Notes: generated by a model not told the origin, from the letters alone. DNA of 7,811 nucleotides from JBBSEZ01 sp038239195 (GCA_038239195.1 JBBSEZ010000461.1:1-7811), one strand, 5' to 3'; positions 1-6,785 are shown, numbered from the stretch's first letter. Translations and numbers: made by a program.

Positions 1-137
1 ACATTCAAGTCTTTGGTCGGGGGCGGGTGGGGGGGGGGGGGGTGGGCGCGCACCCCGACGCGCCTGGGGGGTGGGGGGGTCTGGGGGGGCCCCGCGCCGC
101 GGGGCCCCACCGGCCGGCCCCGCTGGGCTCGCGGCGC
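1..137. other. G-rich non-coding stretch with G-quadruplex potential
   Basis: This stretch lies downstream of the stop codon of the minus-strand MBL gene and I see no credible gene in it. It is dominated by G homopolymers on the plus strand: G5 at 19-23, G3 at 25-27, G14 at 29-42 and G3 at 44-46, separated by single bases. A second cluster has G6 at 66-71, G7 at 73-79 and G7 at 83-89. Four or more G runs with one-base loops match the classical G-quadruplex pattern. Glycine-rich open frames through it are compositional artefacts. Such long G runs at a window edge can also be sequencing or assembly noise, so the exact lengths should not be trusted. Confidence 0.6.
86..108. repeat. Perfect 11-bp GC-only inverted repeat
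   Basis: The arms are GGGGCCCCGCG (86-96) and CGCGGGGCCCC (98-108) with one base between them, so a real hairpin would open a few pairs for its loop. It lies 29 bp beyond the TAG stop of the minus-strand MBL gene, where a transcript end is expected. The minus strand has no T run after it: it continues into C runs. It is therefore not a standard intrinsic terminator, though it could block polymerase or protect an RNA 3' end. Confidence 0.55.
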
Positions 138-1105
138 CTACGATCCCCTGCGCGTCGGGGCCGTACCGCTGAGCAGCAGGGCGCCGAGCACGGCGGCGAC
201 GCCGATGCCCGCGACGGCGATCAACTGTGGGTCGGTGACGGGCGGCGGCACGCTCACCACGCCGCGCTCGTCGGCGATGGCGGGCTGACGGACGTAGCGC
301 CCGTGGGAGGGCACGGCGACGCGGTCGAAGTCGCGGGCGAGGGCCTCCAACTGCCCGCGCATCTCCTCGCCGTACATGGGCAGGCCGTGGCCCGTGGCGG
401 CGACGTTGGGGCGCAGCCGGGCCAGCGTCTCGACGGAGCGGCGCGCCGCCTGCCAGTCGGGCGTATAGTAGGCGGGCGGACGGCGCACTTCCCGATGCTG
501 CGTCAGCACCGACCAGGCGGGCTCCTGGCGCACGGTCACGAAGGCGTCGCCGGCGAGGAGCACGCCGTCGGAATCGCGGAAGAGCGAGACGTGCCCGGGG
601 CTGTGCCCCGGCGTGAAGACCCAGTGCCAGCCGGGCATCTCCGGTACGATGCCGTCGGGCGACAGGGTGCGCACGCGCGCTCCCAGGTCGATGGGCCCGC
701 GCGGGTAGAGGCGCGACAGGAACGACATGGCCCCGCCGCCCACGGCCGGGTCGGGCGGAGGGTACTTCGACCGGCCAGTGAGGTAGGGCATCTCCAGGTC
801 GTGGGCGTAGACGGGCACGTCCCACTCCTCGGCACAATGGCCCGGGGCCGGGCGCCCGGCCCAAACCGCTGCTCGGCGGCGTGGGCGATGCGCCCGCCGT
901 AGAACTCGAGGCCGGCGTCCACCAGCACCCAGCCCCGGTCGCCGGCGCCAGGGGGGCCGACGAGGTAGAGGTTGACGATGGCGGTCTGGAGGCAGACGAC
1001 GTCGGGGGCCACCTCCAGGAGGGCGCCCGTCGCCCGGGTGCCGTGGGAATGGGCCCCACCCGGCGTGCCTTGTCCTTTCGCCTGGCGCAGGGACGCAGTT
1101 TCCAT
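138..1105 (-). pseudogene. MBL-fold metallo-hydrolase, frame-broken with the HxHxDH loop missing
   Basis: This is a metallo-beta-lactamase-fold hydrolase of the glyoxalase II-like group, read in two frames. The first part starts with ATG at 1105 and gives about 91 residues: a beta-strand region with VCLQTAIVNLYLVG and WVLVDAGLEFYG, ending in RPRAIV. The second part continues from about 833 in another frame with AEEWDVPVYAHDLEMPYLTG. It then has TPGHSPGHVSLF (about 614-579), LLAGDAF (about 560-540) and ATGHGLPMYG, which are the later metal-ligand segments, and a hydrophobic C-terminal helix (about 224-168) that may anchor it in the membrane. In this family RPRAIV is followed by a T-H-x-H-x-D-H loop and about ten more residues before AEEWDVPVYAH. 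None of that is present, and the frames shift at 828-836. The frame arithmetic needs a loss of 3n+1 bases, about 43-49 by family spacing. With its metal site gone, the product cannot be an active hydrolase as written. An assembly error is an equally good explanation. Confidence 0.82.
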
Positions 1106-1170
1106 GATCGCTTCACTCGGGGACGTCAGACCAACTCATGGGCAGGTGGAGGGGCAACGCATACGCTGGC

Positions 1171-1198
1171 GCACCCTCTCCCCGCGCGGAGAGGGTGC
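1171..1198. repeat. Palindromic REP-like element
   Basis: The arms GCACCCTCTCC (1171-1181) and GGAGAGGGTGC (1188-1198) are a perfect 11-bp inverted repeat around the six-base loop CCGCGC. From general knowledge, intergenic palindromes built on CCCTCTCC/GGAGAGGG occur repeatedly in many GC-rich bacterial genomes. Only one copy is in this window, so membership of a dispersed family is inferred. It has no T tail on either strand, so it is not a standard terminator. Confidence 0.55.
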
Positions 1199-1225
1199 AA
1201 TTCACGTGCCAGGGAGCGTGCCGGC

Positions 1226-1281
1226 GAGGGGCGAACGCCGAGCAGGTCGCGAGACGGCGAGACGGCCACGCCCCTCTTTTT
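1226..1281 (+). terminator. Hairpin followed by T5, terminator- or attenuator-like
   Basis: An outer 8-bp stem pairs GAGGGGCG (1226-1233) with CGCCCCTC (1269-1276). Inside it a 5-bp stem pairs CGCCG (1236-1240) with CGGCG (1255-1259). The right arm runs directly into TTTTT (1277-1281), which stands out in such GC-rich DNA. No plus-strand gene lies upstream. It could therefore insulate the operon from stray transcription or act as a leader attenuator if transcription starts before 1226. The 35-nt distance between outer arms is long for an intrinsic terminator, so confidence is low. Confidence 0.3.
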
Positions 1282-1283
1282 CC

Positions 1284-1313
1284 TTGACCCCCGACCGTCC
1301 CACCGGATAGCCT
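1284..1313 (+). promoter_or_regulatory. Candidate sigma70-type promoter of the cytochrome-DUF1501 operon
   Basis: TTGACC (1284-1289) matches five of six bases of the -35 consensus. A weak -10 follows, either GATAGC (1306-1311, 16-bp spacer) or TAGCCT (1308-1313, 18-bp spacer). Transcription would begin near 1318-1320 and give a leader of about 40 nt before the ATG at 1358. The -35 is good, but the -10 is poor, so this is a moderate-to-low confidence call. Confidence 0.35.
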
Positions 1314-1357
1314 GAAGTTCTTGCCCCCGGCGCCCCACCATCCCTGGCCGAGATCCG

Positions 1358-3592
1358 ATGAGTTTCGCCATGCCCTCCCCCATCCCTGGCCGCGCCCTCC
1401 CGCTGGCGATCCTCCTTGCGCTGTTCGACCCGTCCGCGGTCCTCGCCTCCGACTTCTTCGAGAAGGAGGTCCGCCCCATCCTGGCGGAGCGCTGCTTCTC
1501 TTGCCACGCCAACGGCAAGAAGAAGGGCGGGCTCAGCCTGGCGTCTCGCGATTCCCTGCTGAAGGGGGGCGATAGCGGGCCCGCGGCCATCGCCGGCAAG
1601 CCCGACGAGAGCCTGCTCATCAAGGCCCTCCGCCACGACGGCGAACTCAAGATGCCGCGCGAGAAACTGCCCGCGCGCGAGGTCGCCATCCTGGCGCGCT
1701 GGGTGAAGCTCGGCCTGCCCTGGCCCAAGGCGGGCCCCGTCCTCGTCCACGAGCCCGCCTTCCGCATCACGCCGGAGCAGCGCGCCTTCTGGTCGTTCCT
1801 CCCCGTCAAGGCCCCGCCCATCCCTGCCGTCAAGGACGCAACCTGGCCACGCACCTCCGTCGATCCGTTCATTCTCGCCCGGCTCGAGGCGCGCGGCCTG
1901 CGCCCCGCTGCCGGCGCCGACAGGCGCACGCTCCTGCGCCGGGTGACGTTCGACCTCACCGGCCTGCCGCCCGCGCCTTCCGAGGTCGAGGCGTTCGTGG
2001 CGGATCGCGCGCCCGATGCCTATCGCAAGGTGGTGGAGCGCCTGCTCGCCTCGCCCGCCTACGGCGAGCACTGGGGCAGGCACTGGCTCGACGTCGCCCA
2101 CTACGCCGACACCGCCGGCGAGACGGCCGACTTCCCCGTGCCCGCGGCCTGGCGCTATCGCAACTACGTCCTCGATGCCTTCAATGCCGACAAGCCCTAC
2201 GACGAGTTCTTGCGCGAGCAGATCGCGGGCGACGTCCTGGCGGGGCGCGGGCCGCGCAAGCGCTACGCCGAGCGCGTCATCGCGACGGGGTTTCTCGCCG
2301 GGGCGCGCCGCTTCGGCTACGACCCGCAGAACTACCATCACCTGACCATCGAGGACACCCTCGACACGGTGGGCAAGACGGTCCTTGGCCTGACGGTCGC
2401 CTGCGCTCGCTGCCACGACCACAAGTACGACCCGATCTCCCAGGCCGACTACTACGCCCTCTACGGCATCTTCTCCAGCACGCGCTACCCTTTCCCTGGC
2501 TCCGAGGAAAACAAGAAGCCCAGCGGCTTCGTTCCTCTGTTGCCGCCCGCCGAGACGTCGCGCGAGCGCGCCGTCGAGCGGGCCTACGCCGTCGGCGAGG
2601 GCAAGGCCGGCAACGCCCGCATCCACAAGCGCGGCGACCCGAAGTTGCTCGGCGACGAGCCCCCGCGCCGCTTCCTCGAAGTGCTCGGCGGGCAGCGCCT
2701 GCCGGCCGGCACGACCGGGAGCGGCAGGCTGCAACTGGCCGACTGGCTCGCCGACCCGAAAAACCCGCTGACGGCGCGGGTGATGGTCAACCGCGTCTGG
2801 CTGCATCACTTCGGCCGCGGGCTGGTGAGCACCCCCAGCGACTTCGGCAAGCAGGGCCGGCGCCCGACCCACCCCGAGCTCCTCGACCACCTCGCCGCGC
2901 GCTTCGTCTCGGGCGGATGGAGCATCAAGGCGCTGCACCGGCTCCTCGTGCTATCGGCGACGTACCAGATGGCCAGTGTCGAGGACGAGAAGAACCAGGC
3001 CGCCGACCCGCAGAACGAACTGTGGTGGCGCTTCGACCGGCGCCGGCTCACGGCCGAGGGCATCCGCGATGCGCTCCTCGCCGTGGGCGGAGGGCTCGAC
3101 CGTTCGCCGGGCGGGCCCCACCCGTTCCCGCCTGCCGCCTCGTGGGGCTTCACGCAGCACAACCCGTTCCGCGCCGTCTACGCCACCGACCGGCGCAGCG
3201 TCTACCTGATGACGCAGCGAACGGCGCGCCACCCCTTCCTCGCCCTGTTCGACGGCGCCGACCCCAGCGCCAGCACCCCCCAGCGCTCCGTCACCACGGT
3301 GCCGACCCAGGCGCTGTTCTTCCTCAACAACCCCTTCGTCCACGAGCAATCCGAGCGCCTGGCGCGGCGCTTGCTTGCGGGCCCTCCCCCTGCTCGCATC
3401 GACCGGGCACACCGCCTCGCCTTCGGCCGGCCCGCGACGCGGGAGGAACGGCGGGAGGGCGCCGACTATCTGCGCGAATCGCTGGAGGCGCTGGCGATGG
3501 AGGGCGTGCCGGCCGACCGGCGCGAGTTGGCCGCGTGGGCGAGCTATGCGCGAACGCTGTTCGCGAGCAACGAGTTCATTTACGTCGATTGA
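1358..3592 (+). CDS. Secreted PSCyt1-DUF1549-DUF1553 protein with two CxxCH motifs
   Basis: This 744-residue protein belongs to the planctomycete cytochrome-like family. Residues 1-30 look like a Sec signal peptide (hydrophobic LPLAILLALF, likely cleavage after AVLA). PSCyt1 covers about 33-124, with CFSCH at 46-50 as a covalent haem c site and M99 in LKMP as a possible axial ligand. DUF1549 (PSCyt2) covers about 168-375, starting at DPFILARLEARGL and ending near the second CxxCH, CARCH at 349-353 in CARCHDHKYDPIS. A short linker without any carbohydrate-binding domain leads to DUF1553 (PSD1), about 455-715, with LADWLADPKNPLTARVMVNR and RSVTTVPTQALFFLNNPFV. The biochemical function of the family is not established; an extracytoplasmic redox role is inferred from the haem motifs and signal peptide. 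ATG 1358 is the first start after the in-frame stop at 1313; ATG 1370 is possible, but it shortens the signal peptide. The Shine-Dalgarno sequence is weak (GAGA near 1350). The DUF1501 gene follows after 12 nt. Confidence 0.93.
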   Translation: MSFAMPSPIPGRALPLAILLALFDPSAVLASDFFEKEVRPILAERCFSCHANGKKKGGLSLASRDSLLKGGDSGPAAIAGKPDESLLIKALRHDGELKMPREKLPAREVAILARWVKLGLPWPKAGPVLVHEPAFRITPEQRAFWSFLPVKAPPIPAVKDATWPRTSVDPFILARLEARGLRPAAGADRRTLLRRVTFDLTGLPPAPSEVEAFVADRAPDAYRKVVERLLASPAYGEHWGRHWLDVAHYADTAGETADFPVPAAWRYRNYVLDAFNADKPYDEFLREQIAGDVLAGRGPRKRYAERVIATGFLAGARRFGYDPQNYHHLTIEDTLDTVGKTVLGLTVACARCHDHKYDPISQADYYALYGIFSSTRYPFPGSEENKKPSGFVPLLPPAETSRERAVERAYAVGEGKAGNARIHKRGDPKLLGDEPPRRFLEVLGGQRLPAGTTGSGRLQLADWLADPKNPLTARVMVNRVWLHHFGRGLVSTPSDFGKQGRRPTHPELLDHLAARFVSGGWSIKALHRLLVLSATYQMASVEDEKNQAADPQNELWWRFDRRRLTAEGIRDALLAVGGGLDRSPGGPHPFPPAASWGFTQHNPFRAVYATDRRSVYLMTQRTARHPFLALFDGADPSASTPQRSVTTVPTQALFFLNNPFVHEQSERLARRLLAGPPPARIDRAHRLAFGRPATREERREGADYLRESLEALAMEGVPADRRELAAWASYARTLFASNEFIYVD

Positions 3593-3594
3593 GC

Positions 3595-3599
3595 GGGAG
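3595..3599 (+). promoter_or_regulatory. Ribosome binding site of the DUF1501 gene
   Basis: GGGAG lies five bases before the ATG at 3605, in the 12-nt gap after the TGA of the upstream gene. It fixes the start just ahead of the twin-arginine motif and supports translation from a shared mRNA without needing a separate promoter. Confidence 0.6.
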
Positions 3600-3604
3600 A
3601 CAGC

Positions 3605-5011
3605 ATGGCCTTCCTCGACCAGCCCCTGACGCGCCGCGACCTGCTGCGAGCCTCCGCGGGCGCCACCGGCTCGCTGCTGATGGCCGGCCTACTCGCCGAC
3701 CTGAGCGCCGCCGAGGAGCGCCGCGCCGATCCGCTCGCGCCGAAGGCCCCGCACTTCCCCGCCAGGGCGAAGCGCGTGATCTTCCTGTTCATGACGGGCG
3801 GGGTGTCGCACGTCGATTCCTTCGACCCGAAGCCGTTGCTGGTGCGCGACCACAACAAGACGGTGACGATCCACGAGTGGCAGGGCAAACCGGGCAAGTT
3901 CGCGCGCCACCTCAAGAAGCCGAACTGGGCGTTCAAGAAGCGCGGCAAGTGCGGCACCGAGGTCAGCGAGCTGTTCCCCCACGTCGCCGAGTGCGTGGAC
4001 GATTTGTGCGTGATCCGCTCGCTCACGTCGGACCACACCAACCACTACGAAGCGACGATGATGATGCACGCGGGGTCGATCTCGTTCGCCCGCCCCAGCA
4101 TCGGCTCGTGGCTCAGCTACGGCCTTGGCACCGTTAATCAGAACCTGCCCTCGTTCCTCGTTCTCGCCCCGCACGCGCCCTACACCGGCGACCAGGCCTG
4201 GGGCAACGACTTCCTGCCCGGCTGCCATCAGGGCACGCGCGTCGTCCCCGGCCCCGTGCCGATCGCCGACGTCCGCCGCCGCGCCCCGGCCCGGCTGCAA
4301 GACCTCGAATTGAAGATGCTGCGGGCCCGCAACCGCGACCACCTCGCCGCCCGGCCGGGCGACGAGGCGCTGGCGGCGCGCATTCGCTCGTACGAGACCG
4401 CGTTCGGCATGCAGAAGGAGGCGCCGGAAGCGTTCGACCTGTCGAAGGAGAGCGCCGCGACGCTGAAGCTCTACGGCCTGGAGCGCGGCAGCACGCGAGG
4501 CTTCGCCTGGCAATGCCTGGTCGCCCGCCGCCTCGCCGAGCGCGGCGTGCGCTTCATCGAACTGATCGACGTCGGCTCGGCCAACAACTGGGACGCTCAC
4601 GGCGACATGAACACGCACCTCCCGCTGGCGCGCAACGTCGATAAGCCGATCGCCGGGCTCCTGAAAGACCTGAAGGCGCGCGGCATGCTCGACGACACGC
4701 TCGTCGTGTGGACGACGGAGTTCGGCCGCACGCCCTACAACGACCGCGCCAACGCGCCGGGGCGAGAGCACCACCACTGGGCCTTCACGTCGTGGCTGGC
4801 CGGCGGCGGGGCCAAGGGCGGAATGGTCCACGGCGCGACCGACGACCACGGCATCCACGTCGCCAAGGACGCGGTCCACGTCCACGACTTCCACGCGACG
4901 ATCCTGCACCTGATGGGGCTGAACCACGAGCGCCTGACCTTCCGCCACGCCGGCCGCGACTTCCGCCTGACGGACGTAAGCGGCAACGTGGTGCGGCGGG
5001 TGCTTCGGTGA
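3605..5011 (+). CDS. DUF1501 protein with a Tat-type signal
   Basis: This 468-residue protein is a typical full-length DUF1501 member. The N-terminus TRRDLLRASAGATGSLLMAGLLADLSAA has paired arginines at 10-11 and a hydrophobic stretch, matching a twin-arginine signal, so it is probably exported folded. The core begins with RVIFLFMTGGVSHVDSFDPKP (about 57-77), the family hallmark near the N-terminus. It continues through LIDVGSANNWDAHGD (320-334), WTTEFGRTP (369-377), REHHHW (387-392) and DFHATILHLMG (428-438). DUF1501 is related to the alkaline phosphatase/sulfatase superfamily. The Asp, His and Glu residues in these blocks are plausible metal or phosphoester/sulfoester ligands, but no substrate is known. 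It sits 12 nt after the cytochrome-like gene and is almost certainly co-transcribed with it; paired genes of these two families are common in Planctomycetes. Its TGA is 12 nt from the stop of the convergent acyl-CoA synthetase gene. Confidence 0.93.
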   Translation: MAFLDQPLTRRDLLRASAGATGSLLMAGLLADLSAAEERRADPLAPKAPHFPARAKRVIFLFMTGGVSHVDSFDPKPLLVRDHNKTVTIHEWQGKPGKFARHLKKPNWAFKKRGKCGTEVSELFPHVAECVDDLCVIRSLTSDHTNHYEATMMMHAGSISFARPSIGSWLSYGLGTVNQNLPSFLVLAPHAPYTGDQAWGNDFLPGCHQGTRVVPGPVPIADVRRRAPARLQDLELKMLRARNRDHLAARPGDEALAARIRSYETAFGMQKEAPEAFDLSKESAATLKLYGLERGSTRGFAWQCLVARRLAERGVRFIELIDVGSANNWDAHGDMNTHLPLARNVDKPIAGLLKDLKARGMLDDTLVVWTTEFGRTPYNDRANAPGREHHHWAFTSWLAGGGAKGGMVHGATDDHGIHVAKDAVHVHDFHATILHLMGLNHERLTFRHAGRDFRLTDVSGNVVRRVLR

Positions 5012-5023
5012 GCCGTGGAAAAG

Positions 5024-6667
5024 TCACGCCGTCCTCTCCGCCGCCGCGTCGTGCCGGCCCAGGAGCTCGACCGCCATCTCGCGCAGGCGGAACTTCTGGA
5101 TCTTGCCCGTCACCGTCATCGGGAACGTCTCGGTGAATTGCCAGTAGCGCGGCACCTTGAACGACGCCAGGCGCTCGCGGCAGTGGCGCTCGAGTTGGCC
5201 CTCGTCGGGCTGCGTTCCCGGCGCGGGGCGTATCCAGGCCATGACTTCCTCGCCGTACTTCAGGCTGGGCACGCCGATTACCTGGGCCTCGGCGACGGTT
5301 GGGTGCGTATGCAGCACTTCCTCGATCTCTCTTGGAGAAATGTTCTCCCCGCCGCGGATGAGCATGTCCTTGAGCCGGCCGACCACGTGGGCGTAGCCGT
5401 CGGCGTCCAGCACCGCCAAATCGCCCGAGTGCATCCAGCCCGCCTCGTCGATCGCGGCGCGCGTGGCCGCCTCGTCGCGCCAGTAGCCGGGCATCACGCT
5501 GTGCCCGCGCGTGCAGAGTTCGCCCTTGGTGCCGCGCGGCACGACGCGCCCGGTGCCCGGGTCGCGCACGCTGATCTCGCAGTGCGGCATCACCCTCCCG
5601 ACCGTGCCCACGCGGCGCTCCAGCGGATCGTCGAGGGCGGTCATCGTCGAGAGCGGCGAGGTCTCGGTCATGCCGTAGCCGATGGCCACCTGCGGGACGT
5701 GCAGGCGCGTGACGACCTGCTTCATCAGCTCCACGGGGCAGGGCGCACCGGCCATGATGCCGGTGCGCAGCGAGGAGCAATCGGTCCGGCCGAAGCGCGC
5801 GTCTTCGAGCAGGGCGCGGAACATGGTGGGCACGCCGTAGATCGAGGTGCAGCGCTCCGCCTCGATGGTCTCGAGCACGGCGGCGGGCTGGAACCATTCG
5901 CTCGGCACGACCATGCAGGCGCCGTGACTGGTGCAGGCGAGGTTGCCCAGGACCATGCCGAAGCAGTGGTAGAACGGGACGGGGATGCACACGCGGTCGG
6001 CCGGACTGTAGGCGAGCACCAGGCCGGCGAAGTAGCCATTGTTGAGGATGTTGTGGTGCGTCAGGGTCGCGCCCTTGGGATTGCCCGTCGTTCCCGAGGT
6101 GTACTGGATGTTGATCGGGTCGTCGAACTGGAGCGTCGCCTCGATCCGGTGGACCTCGGCCTCGTGTACCGCCTCGCCGTCGCGGTTCAGCGCTTCCCAG
6201 TCGCTGTCGAGGTGGACGACGTGGCGGAGCTGCGGGCAGTGCGGGCGAGCGAGGTCGAGGAGGGGGCCATAGGGCGTGTTGCGGAAGCCGTTGGCGTGCA
6301 GGAGCACGCTGACGCCGGACTGATTCAGGACGAACTCGAGCTCGACGGCCTGATAGGCGGGGTTGACGTTGACGAGGATGGCCCCGATGCGCGCCGTGGC
6401 ATACTGTACGATGACCCACTCGTAGCGGTTGGACGACCAGATGCCGACGCGCTCTCCCGGCTTCACGCCGAGCGCGAGTAGCCCGCGGGCAGCGCGGCTG
6501 GTGGCCTCCCAGAGTTGCGCGTAGGTCATCCGGTGGTTCTGCGAGCGCACGACGAGGGCCTCGCGGGCGCCGTGGCGCGCAACGGTAGCGCGGAGGTTGT
6601 CGCCGATGGTCTGGCCGAGGAGGGGCACGGAGCAGGTGCCGTGGGCATAGGAGAGAGGGACTTCCAC
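5024..6667 (-). CDS. Long/medium-chain acyl-CoA synthetase (AMP-binding, ANL superfamily)
   Basis: This is a 547-residue cytoplasmic ligase that adenylates a carboxylic acid with ATP and transfers the acyl group to CoA. All hallmark motifs are intact. The P-loop is YTSGTTGNPKGA (189-200). GYGMTETSP (330-338) is the A5 region. HSGDLAVLDADGY (413-425) carries the ribose-binding Asp. GRLKDMLIRGGENISPREIEE (430-450) is the hinge and gate, and PMTVTGKIQK (516-525) contains the catalytic lysine K522. The length and the N-terminal LSYAHGTCSVPLLGQTIGDNL fit the FadD/AlkK-like fatty-acyl-CoA synthetases. The chain length accepted cannot be read from sequence. I chose the GTG at 6667 because GGAGG lies seven bases upstream and the N-terminus then matches the family. 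The gene stands alone on its strand, divergent from the repeat protein and convergent with the DUF1501 gene. It probably serves fatty-acid activation for beta-oxidation or lipid synthesis. Confidence 0.93.
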   Translation of the reverse strand: MEVPLSYAHGTCSVPLLGQTIGDNLRATVARHGAREALVVRSQNHRMTYAQLWEATSRAARGLLALGVKPGERVGIWSSNRYEWVIVQYATARIGAILVNVNPAYQAVELEFVLNQSGVSVLLHANGFRNTPYGPLLDLARPHCPQLRHVVHLDSDWEALNRDGEAVHEAEVHRIEATLQFDDPINIQYTSGTTGNPKGATLTHHNILNNGYFAGLVLAYSPADRVCIPVPFYHCFGMVLGNLACTSHGACMVVPSEWFQPAAVLETIEAERCTSIYGVPTMFRALLEDARFGRTDCSSLRTGIMAGAPCPVELMKQVVTRLHVPQVAIGYGMTETSPLSTMTALDDPLERRVGTVGRVMPHCEISVRDPGTGRVVPRGTKGELCTRGHSVMPGYWRDEAATRAAIDEAGWMHSGDLAVLDADGYAHVVGRLKDMLIRGGENISPREIEEVLHTHPTVAEAQVIGVPSLKYGEEVMAWIRPAPGTQPDEGQLERHCRERLASFKVPRYWQFTETFPMTVTGKIQKFRLREMAVELLGRHDAAAERTA

Positions 6668-6674
6668 GAGTTCG

Positions 6675-6679
6675 CCTCC
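6675..6679 (-). promoter_or_regulatory. Strong ribosome binding site supporting the GTG start of the acyl-CoA synthetase
   Basis: On the minus strand GGAGG lies seven bases before the GTG at 6667. This near-consensus Shine-Dalgarno sequence decides the start in favour of GTG. Confidence 0.65.
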
Positions 6680-6703
6680 GGGGAGAAGAGGGTTGGCGGG
6701 AAC

Positions 6704-6732
6704 ATGATCGCAGAGAGGGCGAGAGATCGCAA
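6704..6732 (-). promoter_or_regulatory. Candidate promoter of the acyl-CoA synthetase gene
   Basis: On the minus strand TTGCGA (6732-6727) and GATCAT (6709-6704) are separated by exactly 17 bp. Each hexamer matches four of six consensus bases. Transcription would start near 6697, giving a leader of about 30 nt that contains the GGAGG ribosome binding site. The position is right, but the match is moderate. Confidence 0.4.
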
Positions 6733-6785
6733 GGGGTGTGCGGGCTCGTCAGACAGACAAGGCTGCCCGTGCCGCGAGCCTTCCC

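Larger units (their letters stand above)
1106..1357. other. Divergent intergenic region between the MBL gene and the cytochrome-DUF1501 operon
   Basis: This is 252 bp between two divergent start codons. I found no protein-coding stretch; open frames here are short continuations of antisense shadows. In order it contains a palindrome (1171-1198), a hairpin followed by T5 (1226-1281) and a sigma70-like promoter candidate (1284-1313). The frame of the downstream gene is closed upstream by a TGA at 1313-1315, and no ATG, GTG or TTG occurs in that frame before 1358. I could not find a convincing promoter for the minus-strand MBL gene in this region. Confidence 0.6.

Noticed and set aside
86..108. 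Intrinsic terminator for the MBL gene
   Set aside because: The inverted repeat is perfect, but no T run follows on the minus strand, so it is listed only as a repeat.
27..902. Plus-strand open frame across the G-rich edge and the MBL gene
   Set aside because: Its protein is a compositional repeat of Gly, Arg and Ala, and the opposite strand has clear MBL motifs.
1202..2938. Long minus-strand open frame of 578 codons opposite the cytochrome-like gene
   Set aside because: It is antisense to a gene with clear domains, has low-complexity Ala/Gly/Arg/Val composition and no recognisable motif. It is a GC-driven shadow.
4763..4780. REHHHW in the DUF1501 protein as a novel metal motif
   Set aside because: His-rich residues at this place after EFGRTP are usual in the family as I recall it, so it is not a new feature.
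3689..4948. Minus-strand open frame of 419 codons opposite the DUF1501 gene
   Set aside because: Same pattern: antisense to conserved coding sequence with no family resemblance.
5015..6481. Plus-strand open frame of 488 codons opposite the acyl-CoA synthetase
   Set aside because: The minus strand carries every ANL motif; the plus-strand product is rich in His, Arg, Val and Ala with no motif.
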